Assembly (NCBI RefSeq): GCF_000166135.1
Contig: NC_014666.1
Coordinates: 5,084,001-5,148,000 of the forward strand
Direction: 5' to 3'
Origin: Pseudofrankia inefficax
Lineage (GTDB): Bacteria; Actinomycetota; Actinomycetes; Frankiales; Frankiaceae
Length of the DNA: 64,000 nucleotides
The position numbers and the translations under genes are program-made. Positions 25,104 through 33,543 of the stretch are shown one piece after another. The notes beneath the pieces are model-generated. The model worked only from the letters and a program-made list of their open reading frames with translations. It was not told the origin of the DNA and made no database searches. Position 1 is the stretch's first letter. The number at the start of each line of letters is the position of its first letter.

Positions 25104-26350
25104 TCCAGGCGGGTGCCGCACCATTGCTCGCCGCCGTTCGGGGCCGGCTGAAGCTGGAAGGCGGTTCCCTGCGGATTGACAGTCATGAAGGTGAGGCAGA
25201 GCGCCGGTCGGCCTCTGTTGGTGCTGAAGTCGACGCCACCGGGGATGAGTCCTGACGCGTCGTAGTGGCGGGTGTTCCGCAGGTTCGCGATGAAGGCGGC
25301 GCGGGTGGGGCACGCACCCGCCTCCTTGAGGCCGGTGACCAGCATGTCGGCGACGCCGTAGCCGCCGACCACGACCGTCTGGTCCGGGTTGTCGACCTCG
25401 GGGGCGAAGCGCACGACGGCGTCCCGGAAGCGGGTGAGCGCCGGCGAGGTCGACTCGAACGAGATGTGCGTGACCGACGCGGTCGTACCGGCCAGGTCGC
25501 CGCCGGAGCGGGCGAGCAGCCGCCGGTCGTAGATCGCGCTGGACAACGCGACCTTGAACTTGACGCCCGCCTCACGCGACGCCGCGACGATCTGGCGGAA
25601 GCTCTCCGAGTCGAGCTGCGCGATGAGCACGTCGGCGTGGCTGGCGGCGATCGTCGCGGCCGTCCGTTGGGGGGAGGTCAGGCCGCCCGTGAAGGGGATC
25701 GTGGCGACCGTCGCGACTCCGGCCGCGTGCAGGCTGGCGGTGATGGCGCCGCTGTAGGAAAGGCTCGCGGCCGATCCCGCGTCCATGACGATGGCCGCCT
25801 TCGTCCCGCCGCGCGCCGCGACGAACTTCCCGTCCGTGCTGGTTCCTCCGGTCTCGGCGCCGTCGTAGGCCGTCGAGAACATGTTGGCGTAGTCGTCCCA
25901 CGCCTTCTCCGTGGCGAACCCGACGACCGGGACACCGAGGCCCGCCAGGTAGGCGGCCGAGCCTGACGCGGCGATGCTGAGCTGCCCGAGCGCGAAGGCA
26001 CCCTGCCGGCCGACGAGGTCCTGCGCGGCGGCGAGGTTCCCACTGGTCGTGTCGGCGTCGTCCGCCCACACGACGTCGATCCGGCGGCCGTCGACGCCGC
26101 CCTCCTGGTTCGCCAGCGCGATACGCGCCTCGAAACCGCCGCGCGCCGCCGTGAACGTCGAGGACACGGCTCCCGTGTCGGAATACGCCACACCGACCCG
26201 GATCGAGCCACCCTGCACCCCGGGCGAGCGGCACGTCGACGCGGTCGCCGCGGACCCACCAGCACCACAGCCGGCAAGCGCGACGCATAACATCACGGCG
26301 CTACCGGCTCCCCCGACAGCACGGGACCGCTTTCTAGCGGTATTTCTCAT
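25097..26350 (-). CDS. ABC-type branched-chain-amino-acid-family substrate-binding lipoprotein
   Basis: 417 residues. The signal peptide ends in the lipobox LAGC with Cys28, then GAGGSAATAST. The core is that of Liv-type receptors, with IRVGVAYSDTGAVSSTF, TAARGGFEARIALANQEGGVDGRRI and WADDADTTSGNLAAAQDLVG. It is a clear paralogue of the protein at 6592-7836, and both have a GAGGACGGAAAT leader. It is convergent with the P450 gene and has no transporter partner. Confidence 0.92.
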   Translation of the reverse strand: MRNTARKRSRAVGGAGSAVMLCVALAGCGAGGSAATASTCRSPGVQGGSIRVGVAYSDTGAVSSTFTAARGGFEARIALANQEGGVDGRRIDVVWADDADTTSGNLAAAQDLVGRQGAFALGQLSIAASGSAAYLAGLGVPVVGFATEKAWDDYANMFSTAYDGAETGGTSTDGKFVAARGGTKAAIVMDAGSAASLSYSGAITASLHAAGVATVATIPFTGGLTSPQRTAATIAASHADVLIAQLDSESFRQIVAASREAGVKFKVALSSAIYDRRLLARSGGDLAGTTASVTHISFESTSPALTRFRDAVVRFAPEVDNPDQTVVVGGYGVADMLVTGLKEAGACPTRAAFIANLRNTRHYDASGLIPGGVDFSTNRGRPALCLTFMTVNPQGTAFQLQPAPNGGEQWCGTRLEG

Positions 26351-26669
26351 GGATTTCCGTCCTCGCAGAAGACAGTGCGGAATTGTGGAAGGGCCGGGCG
26401 CCGATCCGCGGGCGAAGCGGCCGCGCGCGTCCGGCGGCCGTGGCGCTGGCACGTCCGCGGGGCGGGACCGACGGTTAGCCGCGGGCGACCCGGTCGAGTC
26501 GCGCGGGGGGCCGTGGGGCGCGGCCCGGAGCCATTTACGATACGCTCTCGACCGTAACTTATCTAGCCAGGCCGAGAGGCCGAAGGAGTCGCGATGACGG
26601 GCCGTCGTCCTGCGTGGAGGCCACCCGGCGGTGCCCGTTCCGGCCCGGGCCGAGCCTTAGGAGCGAATC
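26351..26669. other. Intergenic region, 319 bases, with an inverted repeat
   Basis: No gene is supported between the divergent binding-protein and LLM genes. An AT-richer patch holds the inverted repeat TTACG-N13-CGTAA (26535-26557), a possible operator for the plus-strand operon, with TACGAT inside as a possible -10 element. The LLM ribosome binding site TAGGAG lies at the right end. Confidence 0.6.
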
Positions 26670-27653
26670 GTGTTCGCCCTTAGATTCGACATGCGGGCAC
26701 CCGCCACCGGTGCCGCGGCGACGGAGCTGTACGCCGCCGCCCTGGAGATGAGTTCCTGGGCCGAGGCCCGGGGCTGTGTCAGCGTGCTGGTGTGCGAGCA
26801 CCACATGGCTGCCGACGGCTACCTGCCGGCACCGCTGATCTTCGCCAGCGCCCTCGCGGCGCGCACGAGTACGGTGCCCATCTTCATCGCGGTCGTCATT
26901 CTCCCGCTGCGTGACCCGATCCGGCTCGCCGAGGAGATGGCCGTCCTCGACCTCGTGAGCGGGGGCCGGGTCTCGTACGTGGCGGCACTGGGGTACCGGC
27001 CGGCCGAGTACGAGATGTTCGGCGTCGACTTCCGCCGCCGCGGCGCGATCGCCGAGGAGAAGCTCGACCTCCTGCTGCGCGCGAAGTCCGGGGCGCCCTT
27101 CGAGCACGAGGGACGCCGGATCCACGTCACCCCGGCGCCGGTCACGCCCGGCGGCCCGATGGTCATGTGGGGTGGCGGCAGCCAGGCCGCGGCGCGCCGG
27201 GCCGGGCGCCACGGCGTCGGCTTCTTCGCGCAGAGCGGCGACCCGAAGCTGGGGGTGGCCTACGAGCAGGCGTCCCAGGAGGCCGGCCACGTGCCGGGCC
27301 TGTGCATCCTGCCGCCGCCGGAGCTGCCGATGACGACCTTCGTGGCCGACGACGTGGACCAGGCCTGGGATGAGCTCGGGCCCTACCTGCTGCACGACGC
27401 CGTCAGCTATGCGGCGTGGAACGACCCGGCGTCCGGCACCACGAGCCTGTCGTTCGCCCAGACGGTCGACGAGCTGCGCGCCGAGAACCGCAGCCACCGC
27501 ATCCTGTCGGTCGACGAGGCCGTCGAGCTCGTCCGCTCGGGAACGCCGCTGAGCCTGCATCCACTCGTCGGCGGCCTTCCACCGGACATCGCCTGGCGCT
27601 ACCTGCGGACCGTCACCGACACCGTCCTGCCCGCCGCCGGCGCGACGGCCTAG
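26670..27653 (+). CDS. LLM-class oxidoreductase (F420/FMN dependent)
   Basis: 327 residues, luciferase-like TIM barrel. MSSWAEARGCVSVLVCEHHMAADGYLPAP, PIFIAVVILPLRDPIRLAEEMAVLDLVSGGRVSYV and LGYRPAEYEMFGVDFRRRG are standard segments of this family, the GYRPAEY part binding substrate/cofactor. The GTG start is chosen for GCCTTAGGAG. It starts a plus-strand run with an NTF2-like gene 19 bases later and an SDR gene, suggesting an oxidative catabolic step. Substrate unknown. Confidence 0.92.
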   Translation: MFALRFDMRAPATGAAATELYAAALEMSSWAEARGCVSVLVCEHHMAADGYLPAPLIFASALAARTSTVPIFIAVVILPLRDPIRLAEEMAVLDLVSGGRVSYVAALGYRPAEYEMFGVDFRRRGAIAEEKLDLLLRAKSGAPFEHEGRRIHVTPAPVTPGGPMVMWGGGSQAAARRAGRHGVGFFAQSGDPKLGVAYEQASQEAGHVPGLCILPPPELPMTTFVADDVDQAWDELGPYLLHDAVSYAAWNDPASGTTSLSFAQTVDELRAENRSHRILSVDEAVELVRSGTPLSLHPLVGGLPPDIAWRYLRTVTDTVLPAAGATA

Positions 27654-27672
27654 AACATCCAGGGAGGCTTCC

Positions 27673-28104
27673 ATGTCCGATTACCGCGAAGACCAGGCAA
27701 GCATCAGCGAGGTGCTGATCCGCTACGCGACCGGGATCGACCGGCGGGACTGGTCACTGTTCCGAACCTGCTGGACCCCCGACGTCGAGGCCGACTACGG
27801 CGACATGGGGCGTTTCGGCGGCGCCGACGCGATCACCGAGTTCATGACAGCCGTCCACAAGGACATGGGCAGCACCCGCCACCAGCTCTCCAACTTCGTC
27901 ATCGAGGTCGACGGCGACCGGGCCACCGCGTCCAGCTACGTCCATGCCGTGCTCGCGCTCTCGCCCACCGACCCTGCCCTCTGGATCGACGCCGTCGGAG
28001 GCTACGAGGACGAGCTCGTGCGCACTCCCGAGGGGTGGCGGATCAGCCGGCGCACCTTCCGGCCCACCCGCCTGATCAGCAGCACCGACCTGCCGAAGGC
28101 CTGA
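27673..28104 (+). CDS. SnoaL-like/NTF2-fold protein
   Basis: 143 residues of the cone-shaped NTF2 fold: ISEVLIRYATGIDRRDWSLFRTCWTPD is the typical first helices, followed by HQLSNFVIEVDGDRATASSYVHAV and GWRISRRTFRPT. Members hydrate, isomerise or dehydrate small hydrophobic substrates (steroid isomerase, scytalone dehydratase, SnoaL) or only bind them. It sits between an LLM enzyme and an SDR, so a role on the same substrate is likely. Confidence 0.9.
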   Translation: MSDYREDQASISEVLIRYATGIDRRDWSLFRTCWTPDVEADYGDMGRFGGADAITEFMTAVHKDMGSTRHQLSNFVIEVDGDRATASSYVHAVLALSPTDPALWIDAVGGYEDELVRTPEGWRISRRTFRPTRLISSTDLPKA

Positions 28105-28172
28105 CGACGACGCCCGTCGGCAATCCCTCTCACCCCGGTCGGCGTTTCGACCGACCTGACAGGAGCCAGCTC

Positions 28173-28994
28173 ATGACGTTCGCTGACGACTACGGACCCT
28201 GGGCGCTGGTCGCGGGCGCGTCCGACGGGGTCGGCGCCGCGTTCGCCGAGGCGCTCGCCGAGCGTGGCGTCAACGTGGTGCTGCTTGCCCGCCGGCAGGC
28301 CCTCCTTGACGAGGTGGCCGCGGGAATCGGTGCCCGCACGGGCGTCGAGACCCGGGCCGTCGCCGTGGACCTCGCCGCCCCGAACGCGGCGGCGACGGTC
28401 GCCGCCGCGACCGCCGGACTGGAGATCGGCTTCCTGGTCTACTGCGCGGGTGCCGACCCGAACTACGAGCACTTCCTCGCGAACCCGATCGAGACCGCGG
28501 AGGCGATGGTGCAGCGCAACTGCACCGTGCCGATGCAGCTGTGCCACCACTACACGCCAGGAATGGTCGAGCGCGGCCGCGGTGGGGTCATCCTGCTCGG
28601 ATCGGCGGCCGGCTTCGCGGGTGCGCCGAACATGGTCGCGTATGCGGCCACGAAGGCGTTCGACATGGTCTTCGCCGAGGCGCTGTGGGCGGAACTGCGG
28701 GACAAGGGCGTGGACGTCCTGGGGCTCGTGCTCGGCAAGACCGACACTCCGACCCTGCGCCGGCTGGAACATGCCCGCGGCCAGCTCGCCGGGCTGGACA
28801 CCGCGCCGAGCGACGCCGCCGCCGTCAGCGACGTCATCGCCGAGGGCTTCGACAACCTCCGCAACGGTCCCACCTGGGTCGTGGGCGAGAAGCTGCGGGA
28901 GGCCGTCTCGATGATGGGTTCGCTCCCCCGCAACGACCTGGTCCGGTTCATGGCGCAGGCCGCCGAGGAGGCGATGGCCGGCAACGGCTCATAG
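28173..28994 (+). CDS. SDR family NAD(P)-dependent oxidoreductase
   Basis: 273 residues. WALVAGASDGVGAAFAEALAERG carries the nucleotide-binding glycine pattern (AGASDGVG in place of TGxxxGIG), CAGAD replaces NNAG, a serine is in LGSAAGFAG, and the catalytic tyrosine and lysine lie in YAATK. Such proteins resemble DltE/ketoreductase-like SDRs. The ATG follows CAGGAGCCAGC. Last gene of the LLM/NTF2/SDR operon, followed by a strong terminator. Confidence 0.92.
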   Translation: MTFADDYGPWALVAGASDGVGAAFAEALAERGVNVVLLARRQALLDEVAAGIGARTGVETRAVAVDLAAPNAAATVAAATAGLEIGFLVYCAGADPNYEHFLANPIETAEAMVQRNCTVPMQLCHHYTPGMVERGRGGVILLGSAAGFAGAPNMVAYAATKAFDMVFAEALWAELRDKGVDVLGLVLGKTDTPTLRRLEHARGQLAGLDTAPSDAAAVSDVIAEGFDNLRNGPTWVVGEKLREAVSMMGSLPRNDLVRFMAQAAEEAMAGNGS

Positions 28995-29007
28995 CCCGCG
29001 AAACGTC

Positions 29008-29047
29008 GAGCGGCTCGCGCGTCCCGCTACGGGCGCGCGAGCCGCTC
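29008..29047. terminator. Bidirectional hairpin between convergent genes
   Basis: GAGCGGCTCGCGCG (29008-29021) and its exact complement (29034-29047) form a 14-base-pair stem with a 12-base loop, between the SDR stop (28994) and the binding-protein stop (29078). Confidence 0.83.
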
Positions 29048-29077
29048 GTTCGCCGGTCCCAGCCCGCCGGTGTGGGC

Positions 29078-30325
29078 TCAGGAGACGGTTACGCCGTTGA
29101 CCGCGGTGCCGCAGATGGGGTCGGCGCCGGGGACCAGGTGGAAGGTGGTGCCTTTGAACTGGGTGATCCAGGTGCAGTTGTCGACGCCGCCGATGAGGGT
29201 TTCGCGGTCGTTGATGTCGAGTCTGCGCCCACCGAACAGGCCGAGGGCGTCCCAGTCGTGCACCTTCGACAACGCGGTCGTCAGGGTCGCCGGGTCTGGC
29301 GTTCCGCCGGCATCGGCGAGGCCGCGGACGAGCAGGCCGATCGAGGTATAGGCGTTGTACTCGGCGTAGGTCGGGGCGCCGGTGGTGCCGGTGGCGCGCA
29401 GGTCGGCGGCGAACTGTCTCGTGGCCGCGGTCCCCATCTCGACCGGTTCGTAGCCGAGCGCGAAGTAGACGTCCTGGGCCGCGTTGGCCGCGCCCGGCCC
29501 GGCGTCGAGGAGGTCGCCGCCGTAGCCGTCGGGCAGCAGGGCCGCCTTGAGGCCGACGCCCTGCTGGCGTAGCGCGGTGATGAGAGCGAAGGACGTGTTG
29601 GGCGCCGTCGCCGAGGTCACGCCGTCGACCGCGGCGTCCTTCATCGCCAGCGTGACCGGGCCGACGTCGGTGCTGCCGAGCGGGAACTGCGCGTTGACGT
29701 AGCCGACCTTCAGTCCGGCGGCCCGCGCCGATTCGGCGGAGGCCTTCGCGGAGGCGGCGGACTGCGGCGCGATTCCGTAGCCGAGCGTTCCCAGGCTGGT
29801 GACGCCCTTCGACTTGAAGAACTGGCCAAAGGTGGTGGAAACCTTCGACACGTGCAGGGCGCCCATGACCGCGAACATGTTCGTGGCGGTCTCCCACTCG
29901 GGCCCGTCAGCCGACGAGCCGATGACGGGCACGTGATGGGCGGTCAGATAGGACGCCGCGGCGAAGGTGAGCCCGGACTGGGCGATCACCGCGGTGACGT
30001 GGTCCTGCGTGACCAGCTTCTGTGCGGCGCTCAGCGCGGTCGCGGGAGACGTCTCGGTGTCGGCGAGAACGTATTTGACCGTGTAGCCGTTGCGGGCAGC
30101 GTACTGGGTCCCGGCTTTGACGCCTTCCGTCGTCGTCTTGTTCGCCGACGCGCCTGGACCGGTGGCGTCGTATAACACCCCGATGGTGACGGTATGGCCG
30201 GGGGATTTCTGGCCGCCGGCCGCGGCGGTCGGGCTCGCCGACGAGTTGGCGCCGCACCCGGCGACGGCGGCGGAGACCGCCGCGCCGGCGGCGACCGCCG
30301 TGAGCGTTTTCCGAGTGAAGAACAC
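29078..30325 (-). CDS. ABC-type branched-chain-amino-acid-family substrate-binding lipoprotein
   Basis: 415 residues from a GTG with GAGCGAGG upstream. The lipobox VAGC has Cys24. The receptor core shows VTIGVLYDATGPGASANKTT, YVLADTETSPATALSAAQKLVTQDHV, VPVIGSSADGPEW. It closely resembles the protein at 31950-33191 over its whole length, in the same orientation and separated only by an esterase gene. The C-terminus (NCTWITQFKGTTFHLVPGADPICGTAVNGVTVS) suggests a disulfide between two cysteines. It ends a three-gene minus-strand unit. No permease or ATPase is linked to it. Confidence 0.93.
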   Translation of the reverse strand: MFFTRKTLTAVAAGAAVSAAVAGCGANSSASPTAAAGGQKSPGHTVTIGVLYDATGPGASANKTTTEGVKAGTQYAARNGYTVKYVLADTETSPATALSAAQKLVTQDHVTAVIAQSGLTFAAASYLTAHHVPVIGSSADGPEWETATNMFAVMGALHVSKVSTTFGQFFKSKGVTSLGTLGYGIAPQSAASAKASAESARAAGLKVGYVNAQFPLGSTDVGPVTLAMKDAAVDGVTSATAPNTSFALITALRQQGVGLKAALLPDGYGGDLLDAGPGAANAAQDVYFALGYEPVEMGTAATRQFAADLRATGTTGAPTYAEYNAYTSIGLLVRGLADAGGTPDPATLTTALSKVHDWDALGLFGGRRLDINDRETLIGGVDNCTWITQFKGTTFHLVPGADPICGTAVNGVTVS

Positions 30326-30390
30326 GTGTTTCGCCTCGCTCTGGAGAAAACAGACGATGCTGGGTCGTGGAGGTGGGCGTTGCGGGCAGC

Positions 30391-31914
30391 TCAGGCTGGC
30401 GAGGTCCACGCGCTGGTGACGTCGTCGTCAGGCGGTTCGGTGATTCCGTCGGCGTCGCCGCCGAACTGGCGGGTGTTGGCGCTGGCGGCGGGGTCGTATA
30501 CCGGCCAGCCGGGGTCGCCGGTGGCGGCGAAGAGCGCCCAGGCCCGGGTCAGGTCCTGCTGGACCTCGACGAGTTCGGGCGTGGCTTTCCCGAACCGTTC
30601 CAGGCCGTCGAAAAGGAAAAGGAGGTCGGCGGCGTGGAAGGCGCCGAGTTCGGTGCCGAAGGGTTCCGCCGCGAAGAGATAGGTGTGCGCTCGGCCGCCG
30701 GCGGCCGTCTGGGCGGCGGCCAGTCGGCTGGCGGGCAGCCGGTAGACGGCGTCGGTGAGAAACAGGGTGCGCAGGTCGGCGAGGCTGGCGTTCGGAGCTC
30801 GGTGGCGGTAGCCGGCAAGGAGACGCTCGGGGGCGGCGACACCGGCCCGGCGGATCTCGGCGAGCAGCGCCGCTTCGTCCGCGGGTTGGTAGGCGGCGCC
30901 CTGCATGACCTGGAAGAGGCGGACCTCGTCGCGGTTGGCGCCGACGAGCAGGCCGATGCCGGCGGCGGCGCCGTCGGTCACGGCCTGGTGGGGGTGGCGG
31001 GGGACGACGGCTCCGTCGTGCACGACGCCCCAGGAGCGTCCGCCGGGCAGGTTGCGGCGGCCGATGTCGCTGTCGACGACCGAGCTCTGAACGTCCAGAA
31101 TCCGTTCGACCGGCAGGTCGAGGAGCCCGTCGACCGACTTCAGGTCGAGCGCGGCCAGGAGGTCGGCGGCGATCGCGGTGGCGGTGGCGGTGTCGAAGAT
31201 CCGCGCGGTGCTGCCGCTGCTCAGGATCGCCCGGTCGAAGGTGCCCGCGGCCGCGGGCATCGTGAGCAGCGCGCCGACGCAGAACGCTCCGGCGGACTCG
31301 CCGGCGGCCGTGACGTTGCCCGGGTCGCCGCCGAAGGCCGCGATGCTGTCGCGGACCCACCGCAGCGCCATTGCCTGGTCCTGCAGGCCGAGGTTGCTGC
31401 TGCCCTCCCAGCCGGGGCCACCGAGGTCGGCCAGGTGCAGGAAGCCGAGCGCGCCGAGCCGGTAGTTCGCCGTGACGACCACCGCGCCGGTCAGCCGGGA
31501 CAGCGCCGCGCCGTCGGTCATGGGCGGGGCGGCGGAGCCCACGTCGAAACCGCCGCCGTAGAACCAGACGATCACCGGGCGGCGACCGGTCGGATCAGGG
31601 GTCCAGACGTTGAGGTAGAGGCAGTCCTCGTCGTAGTCGATCTTTGGTGGCCCTGCCGGGCCGGTGAGCGGGGTGGACGTCGCGGCCGTGGCGGTGCCCA
31701 TCAGCGCGGGGGCGCGCTGCGGGGGCGCGGCCCGAAACTCGGTGGCGTCTCGAACGCCCGACCACGGCCGGGCGGGCCGTGGGGGCCGTAGTCGCAGCGG
31801 TCCGACGGGTGGTGCGGCGAACGGGATCCCGGCGAACAACACGCCACCGTCCCGTGGGTTTCCGCGCAGCGTCCCCGTGGGCGTGTGGACCAGGCAGGGG
31901 TCGGTCATCATCAT
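30391..31914 (-). CDS. Type B carboxylesterase (alpha/beta hydrolase)
   Basis: 507 residues. The carboxylesterase/lipase motif is complete: early FAGIPFAAPPVGPLRLRPP, the oxyanion hole YGGGFDVGS, the nucleophile elbow GESAGAFC, then the acid and histidine regions further on. CLYLNVWTPD is the family's second signature. It hydrolyses carboxylic esters or carbamates. There is no signal peptide, so it is probably cytosolic. Three ATG codons stand in a row (31914, 31911, 31908) after GGGAG; the first is given here. It lies between two nearly identical binding-protein genes in the same direction, suggesting that they handle an ester substrate. Confidence 0.93.
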   Translation of the reverse strand: MMMTDPCLVHTPTGTLRGNPRDGGVLFAGIPFAAPPVGPLRLRPPRPARPWSGVRDATEFRAAPPQRAPALMGTATAATSTPLTGPAGPPKIDYDEDCLYLNVWTPDPTGRRPVIVWFYGGGFDVGSAAPPMTDGAALSRLTGAVVVTANYRLGALGFLHLADLGGPGWEGSSNLGLQDQAMALRWVRDSIAAFGGDPGNVTAAGESAGAFCVGALLTMPAAAGTFDRAILSSGSTARIFDTATATAIAADLLAALDLKSVDGLLDLPVERILDVQSSVVDSDIGRRNLPGGRSWGVVHDGAVVPRHPHQAVTDGAAAGIGLLVGANRDEVRLFQVMQGAAYQPADEAALLAEIRRAGVAAPERLLAGYRHRAPNASLADLRTLFLTDAVYRLPASRLAAAQTAAGGRAHTYLFAAEPFGTELGAFHAADLLFLFDGLERFGKATPELVEVQQDLTRAWALFAATGDPGWPVYDPAASANTRQFGGDADGITEPPDDDVTSAWTSPA

Positions 31915-31949
31915 GAGCTCCCGGCAGTTCCTTGATTCGGCGCCGCTGG

Positions 31950-33191
31950 TCAGGAGACGGTCACGCCCTTGAGCACCGTGCCGCAGATCGGGTCGGCGCC
32001 CGCGACCAGCTGGAACGTGCTGCCCTTGAACTGGGTGATCCACAGGCAGTTGTCGGCACCGGCGACGATGTTCTCCCGGTCGTTGATGTCGACCCTGTGA
32101 GTACCGAGCAGGCCGAGGGCGTTCCAGTCGTGGACCTCGGACAGCGCGGTGATCAGTGTCGCGGAGCTGGGCGTGCCGCCTGCGTCGGTGAGGCCGCGGA
32201 CGAGCAGGCCGATGGAGGCGTAGCCGTTGTAGGCCGCGTAGGTCGGGGAGCCGGTGGTTCCCGTCGCGCTCAGGTCGGCCGCGAACTGCTTCGTGGCCGC
32301 GGTCTGCATCTCGACCGGTTCATAGGCCGTCGAGAAGTACACGTCCTGGGCCGCGCCGGTCGCGCCCGGCCCTGCTGCCAACAGGTCACCGCCGTAGCCG
32401 ACCGGCAGCAGCGCGGCCTTCAGCGCGACGCCCTGCTCGCGCAGCCCGGTGATCAGCGCGAAGGATGTGTTGGCCGCGGTCGAGGCGGTCACGCCGTCGA
32501 CTCCGGCGGCCTTCATCGCGATGGTGGCCGGGCCGACATCGGTGCCGCCGAGCGGGAACTGCGCGTTGACGTAGCCGACCTTCAGGCCGGCGGCCTTGGC
32601 CGACTCCGCCGCGGACTTGGTGGCGACCGCGGACTGCGGCAGGTTGTAGCCGATCGTTCCTACGGTGGTGACACCTCGCGCCTTGAAGAACTGCCCCAGG
32701 GTCGAGGCAACCTTGTTCTGGTGGATCGCGCCGAGCACCGGGAACATGGTCGGGGTCGTGGCCCACTCCGTGCCGTCTCCGGAGCCACCGATCACGGGAA
32801 TGTTATGGGCCGCCAGGTAGGGTGCCGCGGCGAACGTCAGCGCGGACTGGGCGAAGACCGCCGTCACGTGGTCCTGCGTCACCAGCTTCTGGGCGGCGGT
32901 CAGCGCCGTCGCCGGAGACGTCTGGGTGTCGGCGAGAACGTATTTGACCGTGTAGCCGTTCCGCGAGGCGTACCGGACCCCGGCTTTCACGCCGTTCACG
33001 GCCGACTTGTTCCCCGCGGCCGCCGGGCCGGTGACATCCACTAAAACGCCGATTGTCACGGTTCTCGTGAGGGGACTCTGGCTGCCGCCAGAAGCGGCCG
33101 GCCCCGCCGACGATCCCCCGCATCCGGCGACAGTGGCCGCCACAGCCGCTGTCGCGACCACCGACGCCAGTACTTTCCGACCGGGAAACAT
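31950..33191 (-). CDS. ABC-type branched-chain-amino-acid-family substrate-binding lipoprotein
   Basis: 413 residues: MFPGRKVLASVVATAAVAATVAGC with Cys24 as lipid anchor, then RTVTIGVLVDVTGPAAAGNKS, YVLADTQTSPATALTAAQKLVTQDHV, and the C-terminal NCLWITQFKGSTFQLVAGADPICGTVLKGVTVS. It matches the protein at 29078-30325 nearly position by position; these are recent duplicates. The ATG follows GAGCGAGG. First gene of the unit with esterase and second copy. Confidence 0.93.
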   Translation of the reverse strand: MFPGRKVLASVVATAAVAATVAGCGGSSAGPAASGGSQSPLTRTVTIGVLVDVTGPAAAGNKSAVNGVKAGVRYASRNGYTVKYVLADTQTSPATALTAAQKLVTQDHVTAVFAQSALTFAAAPYLAAHNIPVIGGSGDGTEWATTPTMFPVLGAIHQNKVASTLGQFFKARGVTTVGTIGYNLPQSAVATKSAAESAKAAGLKVGYVNAQFPLGGTDVGPATIAMKAAGVDGVTASTAANTSFALITGLREQGVALKAALLPVGYGGDLLAAGPGATGAAQDVYFSTAYEPVEMQTAATKQFAADLSATGTTGSPTYAAYNGYASIGLLVRGLTDAGGTPSSATLITALSEVHDWNALGLLGTHRVDINDRENIVAGADNCLWITQFKGSTFQLVAGADPICGTVLKGVTVS

Positions 33192-33231
33192 CTATTGCCT
33201 CGCTCTCGGAGATACGAAATTGGTCGAGATA

Positions 33232-33543
33232 TCAGTTCGGGGCGGGCAGGTCGAGTTCGAGCATCCAGAAGCTGAGCGTCTTGCCGTGGCTGTCGAGGGC
33301 GAGTGATCGCGTCACGCCGCCGTCGAGTGCGTCGTGCAGGACGAACTTGAGCGCCGCGAGCCGCGGGAGCTCATAACGCACGATGGCGCCGCGAACGCTC
33401 TCGCCGAAATGGGCGCGCACGCGTTCGGTGGTCACGTGCCGGCGGATGTGCTCGAAATCCGCGATCCGGTAGGCGATCACGGAGATGTCGGAGATGTTGC
33501 CCTTGTCGCCCGCGCGGGCGTGGGCGAGTTCGTAGAGCCTCAT
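33232..33543 (-). CDS. AtuA-like C-terminal ferredoxin-fold protein
   Basis: 103 residues. MRLYELAHARAGDKGNISDISVIAY with the GDKGN motif and the compact alpha/beta sequence match the small domain that in AtuA proteins of acyclic terpene utilisation is fused to the C-terminus, and is often a separate protein in actinobacteria. The start overlaps the stop of the large gene upstream (ATGA), so both are translated together and probably form one enzyme. The exact reaction is not established. Confidence 0.88.
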   Translation of the reverse strand: MRLYELAHARAGDKGNISDISVIAYRIADFEHIRRHVTTERVRAHFGESVRGAIVRYELPRLAALKFVLHDALDGGVTRSLALDSHGKTLSFWMLELDLPAPN

